Below are positions 7,795-15,601 of a stretch of 64,000 nt of DNA, piece by piece. Under the pieces are notes generated by a model. The model saw nothing but the letters and a program-made list of their open reading frames with translations, had not been told where the DNA came from and searched no databases. Made by a program: the position numbers and the translations under genes. Numbering within the stretch: the stretch's first letter is position 1; the number at the start of each line of letters is the position of its first letter. This stretch comes from Firmicutes bacterium UBA2116 (lineage in GTDB: Bacteria > Bacillota > Clostridia > Tissierellales > Sedimentibacteraceae): positions 1 through 64,000 of the forward strand of contig DCYG01000027.1 of NCBI GenBank assembly GCA_002331025.1, read 5' to 3'.

Positions 7795-9324
7795 ATGGAA
7801 AAGATTATCAAAATTTTCGACACAACATTAAGAGACGGTGAACAATCGCCGGGGTGCAGTATGAACTTAAAAGAAAAAATTGAAATGGCACAGCAATTAG
7901 AAAGATTGAATGTAGATATTATAGAAGCAGGCTTTGCGGCAGCTTCACCCGGGGACCTGCATTCAATACAGGAGGTTTCCAAAAGTGTGAGAAGCTGTAC
8001 AGTTGCAAGCTTAGCCAGAGCACACATGGGAGATATAGACAAGGCTTGGGAAAGCTTGAAATATGCCGCACATCCGAGAATTCATGTTTTTATTGCGACC
8101 TCACCTCTTCACATGGAATATAAGCTGAATATGACAGAGGAGGAAGTAGTTAAGGCAACCGGAGAAATGGTTGCATACGCTAAATCAAAGTGTGAAGATA
8201 TAGAATTTTCGGCAGAGGACGCCACAAGAAGCAATATTGATTTTATTGTCCGGGTCTTCGACACTGCAATTAAGGCAGGGGCTACAACTATCAATATACC
8301 AGATACCGTGGGATATACGACTCCGGATGAATACTACAGCTTCATAACATCGATCATTGAAAAATGCCCCGCATTAAAAACAGTTGACATATCTGTACAC
8401 TGCCACAATGATCTTGGACTTGGAGTTGCCAATTCAATTGCGGCAATCAAGGCAGGTGCAACACAAATTGAATGTACCGTAAACGGCATCGGTGAAAGAG
8501 CCGGAAATGCCGCGCTGGAAGAAATCGTAATGGCATTGAAGGTTAGAAAAGATATTCTTAATGCCGATACTAAAATAGATACTAAACAAATATTCAGGAC
8601 AAGCAGACTGTTAAGCCGGATTACGGGAATTAAGGTTCAGCCTAACAAAGCGGTTGTAGGAGATAATGCTTTTTCTCATGAATCGGGAATCCATCAGCAC
8701 GGGGTATTAAGCAACAGAGAAACATATGAAATTATGACTCCCGAATCAATCGGTCTTGACACAAACAGGTTAGTTTTAGGCAAGCATTCAGGACGTCATG
8801 CCTTTAACGAGAAATTAATCCGTTTAGGATATGATGATTTGAGTCAGGAAGAGCTGGATGAAGTATTTAAAAAATTCAAGGAATTAGCAGACAAGAAAAA
8901 GGATGTATATGACAAGGATATAGACGCATTGGTGCTGAAACAAAAAATGGACGTTCCTCAAATATACGAGCTTGAAAAATATGTAACAAACAGTGGAAAC
9001 ATAATTACTTCGACCACTGCAATTGCTATAAGAAAGAATAATGAAGTTTTTGAAGAGGTGGCAACTGGAGAGGGTCCTATATATGCGTCGTTTAAAGCCA
9101 TTGAAAAAATATTGGGAAGAGAAATGGAATTGGATGACTTCTCTTTAAGCTCTGTAACTGAAGGTGAAGATGCGCTTGGAGACGCAGTCGTTAAATTAAG
9201 GGAAGACGGACGTGTTTATACAGGCAGAGGATTAAGCACAGACATAATTGAATCAAGTATAATTGCATATATAAATGCAGTAAATAAAATGCTTTACTCA
9301 AAAATTAGCAGAGGAGAAAATTAA
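7795..9324 (+). CDS. leuA: 2-isopropylmalate synthase
   Basis: Condenses 2-ketoisovalerate with acetyl-CoA, the committed step of leucine synthesis. The 509-residue protein has the TIM-barrel catalytic domain with FDTTLRDGEQSPG near the start (metal and substrate Arg-Asp), the metal motif SVHCHNDLGLGVANS, and GIGERAGNAALEE. The C-terminal third (about residues 390-505) is the LeuA dimer/regulatory domain that normally binds leucine for feedback inhibition, so full-length regulated enzyme is expected. The ATG at 7795 follows GAAGGAGAATACTATT; the longer frame from 7729 has no binding site. It is first in the leuACDB operon behind a T-box. leuC begins 1 base after its stop. Confidence 0.97.
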   Translation: MEKIIKIFDTTLRDGEQSPGCSMNLKEKIEMAQQLERLNVDIIEAGFAAASPGDLHSIQEVSKSVRSCTVASLARAHMGDIDKAWESLKYAAHPRIHVFIATSPLHMEYKLNMTEEEVVKATGEMVAYAKSKCEDIEFSAEDATRSNIDFIVRVFDTAIKAGATTINIPDTVGYTTPDEYYSFITSIIEKCPALKTVDISVHCHNDLGLGVANSIAAIKAGATQIECTVNGIGERAGNAALEEIVMALKVRKDILNADTKIDTKQIFRTSRLLSRITGIKVQPNKAVVGDNAFSHESGIHQHGVLSNRETYEIMTPESIGLDTNRLVLGKHSGRHAFNEKLIRLGYDDLSQEELDEVFKKFKELADKKKDVYDKDIDALVLKQKMDVPQIYELEKYVTNSGNIITSTTAIAIRKNNEVFEEVATGEGPIYASFKAIEKILGREMELDDFSLSSVTEGEDALGDAVVKLREDGRVYTGRGLSTDIIESSIIAYINAVNKMLYSKISRGEN

Positions 9325-9325
9325 A

Positions 9326-10597
9326 ATGGGAATGACAATGACACAGAAAATCCTTGCGGCACATGCAGGATTAAAGGAAGTTAAAGCCGGACAGTTCATA
9401 GAAATAAGCTTAGACTTGGTATTAGGCAATGACATTACAACGCCGGTGGCGATTAAAGAATTTAAAAAAATGGGAGCTGTAAAGGTTTATGATGAGGAAA
9501 AAATCGCTATAGTATTAGACCACTTTGTTCCGAATAAAGATATAAAATCAGCGGAGCAATGCAAGATATCAAGAAATTTCTCCAAGGAACAAAATATTGT
9601 TAATTTCTTTGATGTAGGTCAAATGGGTATTGAGCATGTACTTTTACCTGAAAAAGGATTGGTGGTTGCGGGAGATACCGTAATCGGAGCAGACTCCCAT
9701 ACATGCACCTACGGTGCCCTGGGAGCATTTTCTACAGGTATAGGCAGCACAGATATGGCTGCAGGAATGGCAACCGGCCAAATGTGGCTTAAGGTTCCGC
9801 CCGCAATAAAATTCAATCTGAAGGGAAAATTAAACAAATGGGTCAGCGGCAAGGATATTATCCTTTATATAATAGGTAAGATAGGCGTTGACGGAGCTCT
9901 TTACAAATCCATGGAATTCGCCGGTGAAGGTGTGAAGGAATTGTCCATGGATGACAGATTTACAATTGCAAACATGGCAGTTGAAGCAGGCGGGAAAAAC
10001 GGTATTTTCCCCGTAGATGAAAAAACAATTGAATATATGAAAGAGCACTCACAGAGAGAATACTCCGTTTATGAAGCTGATGAGGATGCAGCTTACGACG
10101 ATGTAATAGACATAAATTTAAACGAATTAAGACCTACCGTAGCATTTCCTCATTTGCCTGAAAATACAAGGTCTATTGACAAGGTTGGGGATGTAAAAAT
10201 CGATCAGGTTGTGATTGGTTCATGTACAAACGGAAGGATTGAAGATATGAGAATTGCTGCCGCAATATTAAAAGGTAAGAAAGTTCACCCTGATGTCCGT
10301 ACAATAATTATTCCGGCAACACAAAAAATATACAAGCAGTGCATAAATGAAGGATTGGCGGAAACATTCATAGATGCAGGCGCCATAATAAGCACTCCTA
10401 CATGCGGTCCATGCTTAGGAGGCTATATGGGAATACTTGCAGAGGGTGAAAGAGCAGTGACAACAACAAACAGAAATTTTGTAGGACGTATGGGACATCC
10501 GGGTTCAGAGGTTTATCTTGCAAGCCCCGCAGTTGCTGCTGCATCAGCAGTCAGAGGAAAAATATCAAATCCCGATGAAATAGAAGAGGAGGCATAA
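9326..10597 (+). CDS. leuC: 3-isopropylmalate dehydratase large subunit
   Basis: With LeuD it isomerises 2-isopropylmalate to 3-isopropylmalate through a [4Fe-4S] cluster. At 423 residues it is the shorter archaeal/clostridial form rather than the 466-residue enteric one. The cluster Cys motifs are visible as GSCTNGRIED and TPTCGPCLGGYMG, and GADSHTCTYGALGAF is the aconitase-family signature. It lies between leuA and leuD with gaps of one base each, and GAGGAG precedes the start. The oxygen-sensitive cluster suits an anaerobe. Confidence 0.96.
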   Translation: MGMTMTQKILAAHAGLKEVKAGQFIEISLDLVLGNDITTPVAIKEFKKMGAVKVYDEEKIAIVLDHFVPNKDIKSAEQCKISRNFSKEQNIVNFFDVGQMGIEHVLLPEKGLVVAGDTVIGADSHTCTYGALGAFSTGIGSTDMAAGMATGQMWLKVPPAIKFNLKGKLNKWVSGKDIILYIIGKIGVDGALYKSMEFAGEGVKELSMDDRFTIANMAVEAGGKNGIFPVDEKTIEYMKEHSQREYSVYEADEDAAYDDVIDINLNELRPTVAFPHLPENTRSIDKVGDVKIDQVVIGSCTNGRIEDMRIAAAILKGKKVHPDVRTIIIPATQKIYKQCINEGLAETFIDAGAIISTPTCGPCLGGYMGILAEGERAVTTTNRNFVGRMGHPGSEVYLASPAVAAASAVRGKISNPDEIEEEA

Positions 10598-10598
10598 A

Positions 10599-11099
10599 AT
10601 GAAGGCAGAAGGAAAAGTATTTAAATATGGAAACGATATAGACACGGATGTAATAATTCCGGCACGGTATTTAAACACAATTGAACCGAACGAATTGGCA
10701 AAGCATTGCATGGAGGATATAGATGAAAGCTTTACAGGTGCGGTAAAGGAAGGGGATATAATTGTCGCCATGAAAAATTTCGGATGCGGTTCTTCCAGAG
10801 AGCATGCTCCGATAGCCATAAAGGCTGCCGGAATATCATGCGTCATAGCAAAAAGCTATGCACGTATATTCTACAGAAATTCCTTTAATATAGGTCTTCC
10901 CATTCTTGAATGTGAGGAGGCTGCCGATAAGATTGCGGCAGGAGATGAAATTTCAGTAGATTTTGAAACAGGATTAATTATTAATAAAACAAAAAACGAA
11001 AGCTATCAAGCTGAGCCCTTTCCTGAATTTATCCGGCAAATAATAAGAAATGACGGTCTCGCAGGATATGTAAGAAATAAGCTGAAGGTCAGTAATTAA
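10599..11099 (+). CDS. leuD: 3-isopropylmalate dehydratase small subunit
   Basis: The swivel-domain partner of LeuC. At 166 residues it is the short form that accompanies short LeuC. It shows the family pattern: KYGNDIDTDVIIPARYL at the N-terminus and GCGSSREHAPIAIKAAGIS, with SYARIFYRNSFNIGLP after it. AGAGGAGGCATAAA gives a strong ribosome binding site made from the end of leuC. The stop is 18 bases before leuB. Confidence 0.96.
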   Translation: MKAEGKVFKYGNDIDTDVIIPARYLNTIEPNELAKHCMEDIDESFTGAVKEGDIIVAMKNFGCGSSREHAPIAIKAAGISCVIAKSYARIFYRNSFNIGLPILECEEAADKIAAGDEISVDFETGLIINKTKNESYQAEPFPEFIRQIIRNDGLAGYVRNKLKVSN

Positions 11100-11117
11100 T
11101 TCCCTTAGGAGGTAACA

Positions 11118-12173
11118 ATGGATTTTAAAATAGCAGTAATAAAGGGTGACGGTATAGGTCCTGAAATAATTGATGAAGCTATAAAAATTTTAAATAAAAT
11201 CGGAGAAAAATACGGTCATAATTTCCAGTATACAGAAGCATTGGCAGGAGGAGCGGCAATAGATAAAACTGGTTCTGCACTTCCGGAAGAGACATTAAAT
11301 ATATGCAGGGGTACGGACACATTGATGTTTGGCGCTGTTGGAGGTCCAAAATGGGATAGTCTGCCCGGCAGAGACAGACCTGAGCAGGGGCTTCTGAAGC
11401 TCCGCAAGGAATTGGGTCTCTATGCAAATCTTCGTCCTGCCGTAATGTATGATGAATTAAGAAGCTCATGTCCCTTAAGAGGAGATATAGTTGAAGGCGG
11501 ACTTGATATTTTAATTATAAGAGAGCTTACGGGCGGAATATATTTCGGCAAAAAATACACTGAAGGTGACAAGGCTGCAGATACCATGGAATACAGCAGG
11601 CACGAAATAGAAAGAATCGCCCGCATAGGATTTCAGACAGCACAAAAAAGAAATGGAATTCTTACGAGCGTAGACAAAGCAAATGTATTGGAAACATCCA
11701 GGTTATGGCGAAAAACATTTGAAGAAGTTTCTGCGGAGTATCCAGATGTAACATTAAATCATATGTATGTGGACAATGCGGCAATGCAGCTTGTTTATAA
11801 TCCAAAACAATTTGACGTAATAGCAACTGAAAATATGTTTGGGGATATTCTTTCTGATGAGGCAGCAATGATAACCGGCTCCATCGGCTTACTGCCATCA
11901 GCATCCTTAGGAAATAATTACGGTATGTATGAGCCGATTCACGGCTCTGCTCCCGACATAGCAGGTCAGGGCAAGGCAAACCCGATTGCAGCTATACTTT
12001 CCGCATCGATGATGTTAAAATATTCATTTAATCTTCCGGAGGAAGCAGAAAATATAGAAAATGCCGTTAAAAAAACTCTTGCAAAGGGCTTCAGGACAGG
12101 GGATATAGCGATAAAAAATGAAAAAATATCTACAACTAAAGAGATGGGAGATATCATCGCATTGTCACTATGA
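11118..12173 (+). CDS. leuB: 3-isopropylmalate dehydrogenase
   Basis: NAD-dependent oxidative decarboxylation of 3-isopropylmalate to 2-ketoisocaproate, the third leucine step. The 351-residue length is normal. Visible motifs are GDGIGPEI at the start, GAVGGPKWD, LRKELGLYANLRP, the substrate loop RELTGGIYFG, and NMFGDILSDEAAMITGS with HGSAPDIAGQGKANP for metal and NAD binding. A strong TTAGGAGGTAACA precedes the ATG. The operon ends here at a strong terminator; the final transaminase and the ilv genes for 2-ketoisovalerate are not in the window. Confidence 0.97.
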   Translation: MDFKIAVIKGDGIGPEIIDEAIKILNKIGEKYGHNFQYTEALAGGAAIDKTGSALPEETLNICRGTDTLMFGAVGGPKWDSLPGRDRPEQGLLKLRKELGLYANLRPAVMYDELRSSCPLRGDIVEGGLDILIIRELTGGIYFGKKYTEGDKAADTMEYSRHEIERIARIGFQTAQKRNGILTSVDKANVLETSRLWRKTFEEVSAEYPDVTLNHMYVDNAAMQLVYNPKQFDVIATENMFGDILSDEAAMITGSIGLLPSASLGNNYGMYEPIHGSAPDIAGQGKANPIAAILSASMMLKYSFNLPEEAENIENAVKKTLAKGFRTGDIAIKNEKISTTKEMGDIIALSL

Positions 12174-12180
12174 GTATAAT

Positions 12181-12238
12181 CAGACCCCTTATATTCTGCA
12201 AATAAGACTGCAAACGAAAAAAGGGGTCTGACTTTTTT
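12181..12238 (+). terminator. Terminator of the leuACDB operon
   Basis: CAGACCCCTT pairs with AAGGGGTCTG across a 30-base loop and is followed by ACTTTTTT. It begins 7 bases after the leuB stop. Confidence 0.85.
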
Positions 12239-12270
12239 ATATAACAGGAAAGTTCTCCTTCCTGTTATAT
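12239..12270. other. Second perfect hairpin in the leuB-acpP gap
   Basis: TATAACAGGAA and TTCCTGTTATA form an 11-base perfect stem around a short loop, with A/T runs on both sides, so it could end transcription from either side. The rest of the 367-base gap holds a GC-richer stretch at 12280-12330 (ACGGGACGCCCTTGCCGTC) of unknown origin, and then the acpP promoter. Confidence 0.5.
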
Positions 12271-12409
12271 AAAAAACGAGGATTGCAAAGGACGGGACGC
12301 CCTTGCCGTCAAGGGGGGTGCAAGGATGGCTTTGTTTTATTATAAATTTCACATATCGACAAATTAAGAAGACAAGTTAATTTTATAACAACTTTTCGGT
12401 AAAAATATA

Positions 12410-12453
12410 TTGACAAACTTATTTTTTTATTATATACTTCGATTATCAAAATA
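12410..12453 (+). promoter_or_regulatory. fab operon promoter with FabT-like operator
   Basis: TTGACA, a 17-base spacer, TATACT, and immediately CTTCGATTATCAAAAT overlapping the -10 end. The latter resembles the FabT (MarR family) consensus TTTGATTATCAAA. The same layout occurs at 30208-30251. More TATCAAA half-sites follow at 12459-12500, so several repressor dimers may bind before acpP. Confidence 0.65.
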
Positions 12454-12540
12454 TTAGATATCAAACAAATATCAATATCAAAATATTTGGAATATCAAAA
12501 TCGAAATTACAGACATTAAAACATATTTTTGGAGGATATA

Positions 12541-12771
12541 ATGATTTTAGAAAAAGTTAAAGAAATATTGATTGAAGAGTTAGATGTTGAGGAAGATAAA
12601 ATTACTCTTGAAAGCAAAATAAAAGATGACCTTGGAGCAGACTCTCTGGACTTATTCGAATTAATAAGCAAAATTGAAGATGAATTAAATGTAACAATTG
12701 AAGAAGATGATTATGGCAAGCTTGTTACAGTAAAGGATATCGTGGACTACATTACAGAAAAACAAAAATAA
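12541..12771 (+). CDS. acpP: Acyl carrier protein
   Basis: Carries growing acyl chains on phosphopantetheine. The 76-residue acidic protein has the attachment motif LGADSLDLFELI, with the modified Ser about residue 35. Helices I-III and the acidic DDYGKLVTVKDIVDYI end are typical. The ATG at 12541 is preceded by TTGGAGGATATA; the earlier TTG in frame would lie before that site. It is the first gene after the FabT-like promoter and is followed by a perfect hairpin before fabK, so it can be made in excess over the enzymes. Confidence 0.95.
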   Translation: MILEKVKEILIEELDVEEDKITLESKIKDDLGADSLDLFELISKIEDELNVTIEEDDYGKLVTVKDIVDYITEKQK

Positions 12772-12802
12772 TTGCAGATGAACTTTTTCAATAACTTATA
12801 AT

Positions 12803-12834
12803 CTTAAGAAAACGCCGTACGGCGTTTTCTTTAA
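12803..12834 (+). terminator. Leaky terminator/attenuator between acpP and fabK
   Basis: TTAAGAAAACGCCGTAC / GGCGTTTTCTTTAA is a near-perfect 32-base palindrome with a GC core and a T-rich 3' arm. No promoter is evident between it and fabK, so it most likely ends part of the transcripts after acpP. Confidence 0.7.
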
Positions 12835-12868
12835 AGATAAATCAAAAAAGATACATAAAGGAGCTTAT

Positions 12869-13831
12869 ATGATGATTAATTCAAATATATGCAGCTTGTT
12901 AAATATAAGGTATCCGATTTTTCAAGGCGGAATGGCTCAAATATCAGACGCAGGATTAGCTGCGGCAGTTTCAGAAGCGGGAGGTCTCGGTGTTGTGGCG
13001 GCAGGCAACAATACTGCAGAAGCATTGAAAGTGCAAATTGATAAGGTAAAGCAACTGACCGATAAACCATTTGGTGTAAATGTAATGCTTTTAAGCCCGT
13101 ATGCGGAGGAAGTGGCGAGGCTGCTTGTTGATGAAAAAATACCTGTAATAATAACAGGGGCAGGAAATCCGGGCAAGTATATAAAAATGTGGAAAGAAGC
13201 CGGCTCAAGAGTTATACCTGTTGTTCCGTCAGTTACATTTGCTAAGCGATTAGAAAAAATCGGGTGCGATGCTTTGATCTGTGAAGGTACTGAAGCCGGA
13301 GGACACGTTGGTGAAATAACAACTCTATGTTTAACACCTCAGGTTGTTGATGCGGTTAACATTCCGGTTATAGCGGCAGGAGGCATAGGAGACGGAAGAG
13401 GTATAGCTGCTGTTATGTGCCTGGGAGCACAGGGAGTACAGGTGGGAACAAGATTTTTGTTAGCAAATGAATGCAGCGTACATCAAAATTATAAAAATAA
13501 AGTTAAAAAGGCAAATGATACAGATACAATAGTTACCGGAAGAAAAACAGGTCATCCTGTAAGAATTTTAAAAAACAAGCTTTCAACACAATTTAAAGAA
13601 TTAGAAAAAAACAATGCAACTGTTGAAGAGATGGAACAGCTTGGCAGAGGAAGGTTGTATAAAGCTGCTATTCAGGGAGATGTAGATTACGGTTCTGTAA
13701 TGTCAGGGCAAATTGCCGGATTAGTTAATAAAGAGCAGAACTGCAGCGAAATGATTAAAGAGATGTTTGATGAAGCAGAAAAAATAATGAAAGGTATAGG
13801 TTTAATTATATCAGGAGGCAAAAATGAGTAA
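12869..13831 (+). CDS. fabK: Enoyl-ACP reductase II, FMN-dependent
   Basis: Last step of each fatty acid elongation cycle, using FMN and NAD(P)H; the FabK form is resistant to triclosan. The 320-residue TIM-barrel flavoprotein shows YPIFQGGMAQISDAGLAAAVSEAGGLG at the N-terminus (in overlapping pieces), GTEAGGHVGEI near residue 145 with the catalytic His, and IAAGGIGDGRG and GAQGVQVGTRFL for FMN phosphate. AAAGGAGCTTAT precedes ATG-ATG, so the start is one or two codons uncertain. It overlaps fabD by 8 bases. There is no fabI in the window; a more distant paralogue is at 30279. Confidence 0.95.
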   Translation: MMINSNICSLLNIRYPIFQGGMAQISDAGLAAAVSEAGGLGVVAAGNNTAEALKVQIDKVKQLTDKPFGVNVMLLSPYAEEVARLLVDEKIPVIITGAGNPGKYIKMWKEAGSRVIPVVPSVTFAKRLEKIGCDALICEGTEAGGHVGEITTLCLTPQVVDAVNIPVIAAGGIGDGRGIAAVMCLGAQGVQVGTRFLLANECSVHQNYKNKVKKANDTDTIVTGRKTGHPVRILKNKLSTQFKELEKNNATVEEMEQLGRGRLYKAAIQGDVDYGSVMSGQIAGLVNKEQNCSEMIKEMFDEAEKIMKGIGLIISGGKNE

Positions 13832-14765
13832 AACGGCTTTTGTATTCCCGGGACAAGGCGCTCAATACGCAGGAATGGGAAAGGACTTTTATGATAATTT
13901 TAAAGAAAGCAAGGAAATATTTCAAAGAGCAAATGAAGCGCTTGGCTTTGACATAACAAAATTGTGCTTTGACGGACCTAATGAAGATTTGAGTATAACT
14001 AAAATTACACAGCCGGCTTTGCTGACGGTCTGTATGGCTATTTATGAAATCATAAAGAAAAATTCAAACAATAATTCTGTTGTAATGGGCGGCTTAAGTT
14101 TGGGTGAATACTCTGCTTTGACGGCGGCAGGCGCAATGGACTTTGAAACAGCAGTTAAGCTTGTTTACAACAGAGGAAATTATATGCAAAATGCTGTTCC
14201 TCTAGGTGAAGGCGGGATGCTTGCGCTTATGGGATGCACTGACGAAGACGCAATTCGTTTTTGCAAGACTGTTACAGAGAGATTTGGATTATTGGAGCCG
14301 GCAAACTTTAATTGTCCCGGACAAATAGTTGTTGGAGGAAAGAGTGCAGCAATTGAAAATGCACTTAGCCAGACTGCAGAATTTAACATTAAAAAAGCTG
14401 TAAAGCTGCAGGTTAGCGCACCGTTTCACACTTCTATGCTCATTTCGGCAGGAAATAAGCTGAAAGAGGATTTATCAAAGATAAAGTTTAAAAAACCATC
14501 TTGTAATGTTATTTCAAATGTGGATACAGAATATTACAATGATGATTTAATAATAGCGGACAAATTAGAAAAACAAGTTTATAATCCTGTAAGATGGGAA
14601 GCTTGTGTCAGAAAGATGATAGCTGACGGAGTTAACACATTTGTAGAAGTGGGACCGGGAAAGTCATTATCAAGCTTTTTAAAGAAAATAGATAAAAATG
14701 TTAAATCAATAAATATAGACAGTATTGTAGCCTTGGAACAGTATCTTCAGCTTGCTTATGCTTAA
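13824..14765 (+). CDS. fabD: Malonyl-CoA:ACP transacylase
   Basis: Loads malonyl groups from CoA onto ACP. The 313-residue protein starts with KTAFVFPGQGAQYAGMGKD, has the nucleophile elbow GGLSLGEYSAL (Ser) and the catalytic His in SAPFHTSML, and FVEVGPGKSLSSFLKK near the C-terminus. The start lies within the end of fabK behind a TCAGGAGGCAAAA site, giving translational coupling. The acc genes that make malonyl-CoA are not in this cluster. Confidence 0.96.
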   Translation: MSKTAFVFPGQGAQYAGMGKDFYDNFKESKEIFQRANEALGFDITKLCFDGPNEDLSITKITQPALLTVCMAIYEIIKKNSNNNSVVMGGLSLGEYSALTAAGAMDFETAVKLVYNRGNYMQNAVPLGEGGMLALMGCTDEDAIRFCKTVTERFGLLEPANFNCPGQIVVGGKSAAIENALSQTAEFNIKKAVKLQVSAPFHTSMLISAGNKLKEDLSKIKFKKPSCNVISNVDTEYYNDDLIIADKLEKQVYNPVRWEACVRKMIADGVNTFVEVGPGKSLSSFLKKIDKNVKSINIDSIVALEQYLQLAYA

Positions 14766-14798
14766 TTTAAAGCAATACTTATTGAGGAAAGGGGAAAT

Positions 14799-15530
14799 AT
14801 GAAAACTGCAATTATTACCGGTGCTTCAAAAGGTATTGGTGCAGTTATTGCTTCAAGATTAAATGAACTTGGTTATAACTTGGTTTTAAATTACAGAAGC
14901 AATACAAGCTCCATGGAAGAGTTAGTAAATAATTTCGCAAATAAAGAAACTAAGAACATTATAGTCAAATGTGATGTTTCCGGTTATGACGATGCAAAAA
15001 AAATGATTGATGAAGCATATGATAACTTTGGATCTGTAGATGTATTAGTGAACAATGCGGGTATTACCAAGGATAATATTCTTCCACTGATGTCAGAAGA
15101 AGAATTTGATCAGGTAATCGACATTAATTTAAAGGGAACATTTAATTGCTGTAAGCACATAGCTAAAAGAATGCTCAAACAAAAAAACGGAAGAATTATT
15201 AATATATCCTCCGTTGTGGGACTTGCGGGAAATGCGGGACAGGTAAATTATTCTGCTTCTAAAGCAGGTATTATTGGTATGACAAAATCTATGGCAAGAG
15301 AGCTGGGGAAAAAAAATATACTTGTAAATGCCATAGCGCCCGGATTTATTCAAACGGACATGACGGATAAAATTCCGGAAGAGATAAGAAATGAAATGAT
15401 GAAAAACATTCCTCTGCAACGTCTGGGTCAACCCGAGGATATTGCAGATGCGGTAGAATTTTTGATTTCTGATAAAGCGTCGTATATAACGGGGCAGATA
15501 TTGTCTGTTAACGGCGGGTTTTATATGTAG
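14799..15530 (+). CDS. fabG: 3-oxoacyl-ACP reductase
   Basis: NADPH-dependent reduction of 3-ketoacyl-ACP. The 243-residue short-chain dehydrogenase has the TGASKGIGAVIA cofactor loop, VLVNNAGITKDN, the Ser of INISSVVGLAGN, the YSASKAGIIGMTKS Tyr-Lys pair and NAIAPGFIQTDMT. The end ITGQILSVNGGFYM is standard for FabG. GAGGAAAGGGGAAAT precedes the start. A copy of the GGGGACA repeat begins at the base right after the stop codon. Confidence 0.96.
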   Translation: MKTAIITGASKGIGAVIASRLNELGYNLVLNYRSNTSSMEELVNNFANKETKNIIVKCDVSGYDDAKKMIDEAYDNFGSVDVLVNNAGITKDNILPLMSEEEFDQVIDINLKGTFNCCKHIAKRMLKQKNGRIINISSVVGLAGNAGQVNYSASKAGIIGMTKSMARELGKKNILVNAIAPGFIQTDMTDKIPEEIRNEMMKNIPLQRLGQPEDIADAVEFLISDKASYITGQILSVNGGFYM

Positions 15531-15586
15531 GGGGACACACCTCTTCATGAAAATGAAAGTCTATGGGGATAGGAGGAATGTCCCCG
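15531..15586. repeat. GGGGACA...TGTCCCC repeat between fabG and fabF
   Basis: A 56-base imperfect inverted repeat (GGGGACACACCTCTTCATG ... GGATAGGAGGAATGTCCCCG), the sister of 3858-3912. It fills almost the whole gap between the fabG stop and the fabF binding site. It carries its own AGGAGGAATG motif, but that ATG-like site is not used because fabF has a better one. Confidence 0.85.
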
Positions 15587-15601
15587 TTTAAAGGAGGATT
15601 T

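Noticed and set aside
7608..7841. Possible 77-residue leader peptide before leuA
   Set aside because: No leucine run, no good binding site, it overlaps leuA, and a T-box already explains regulation.
12280..12330. GC-richer stretch as a small RNA gene
   Set aside because: No promoter or terminator of its own and no recognised RNA family; left as unexplained.
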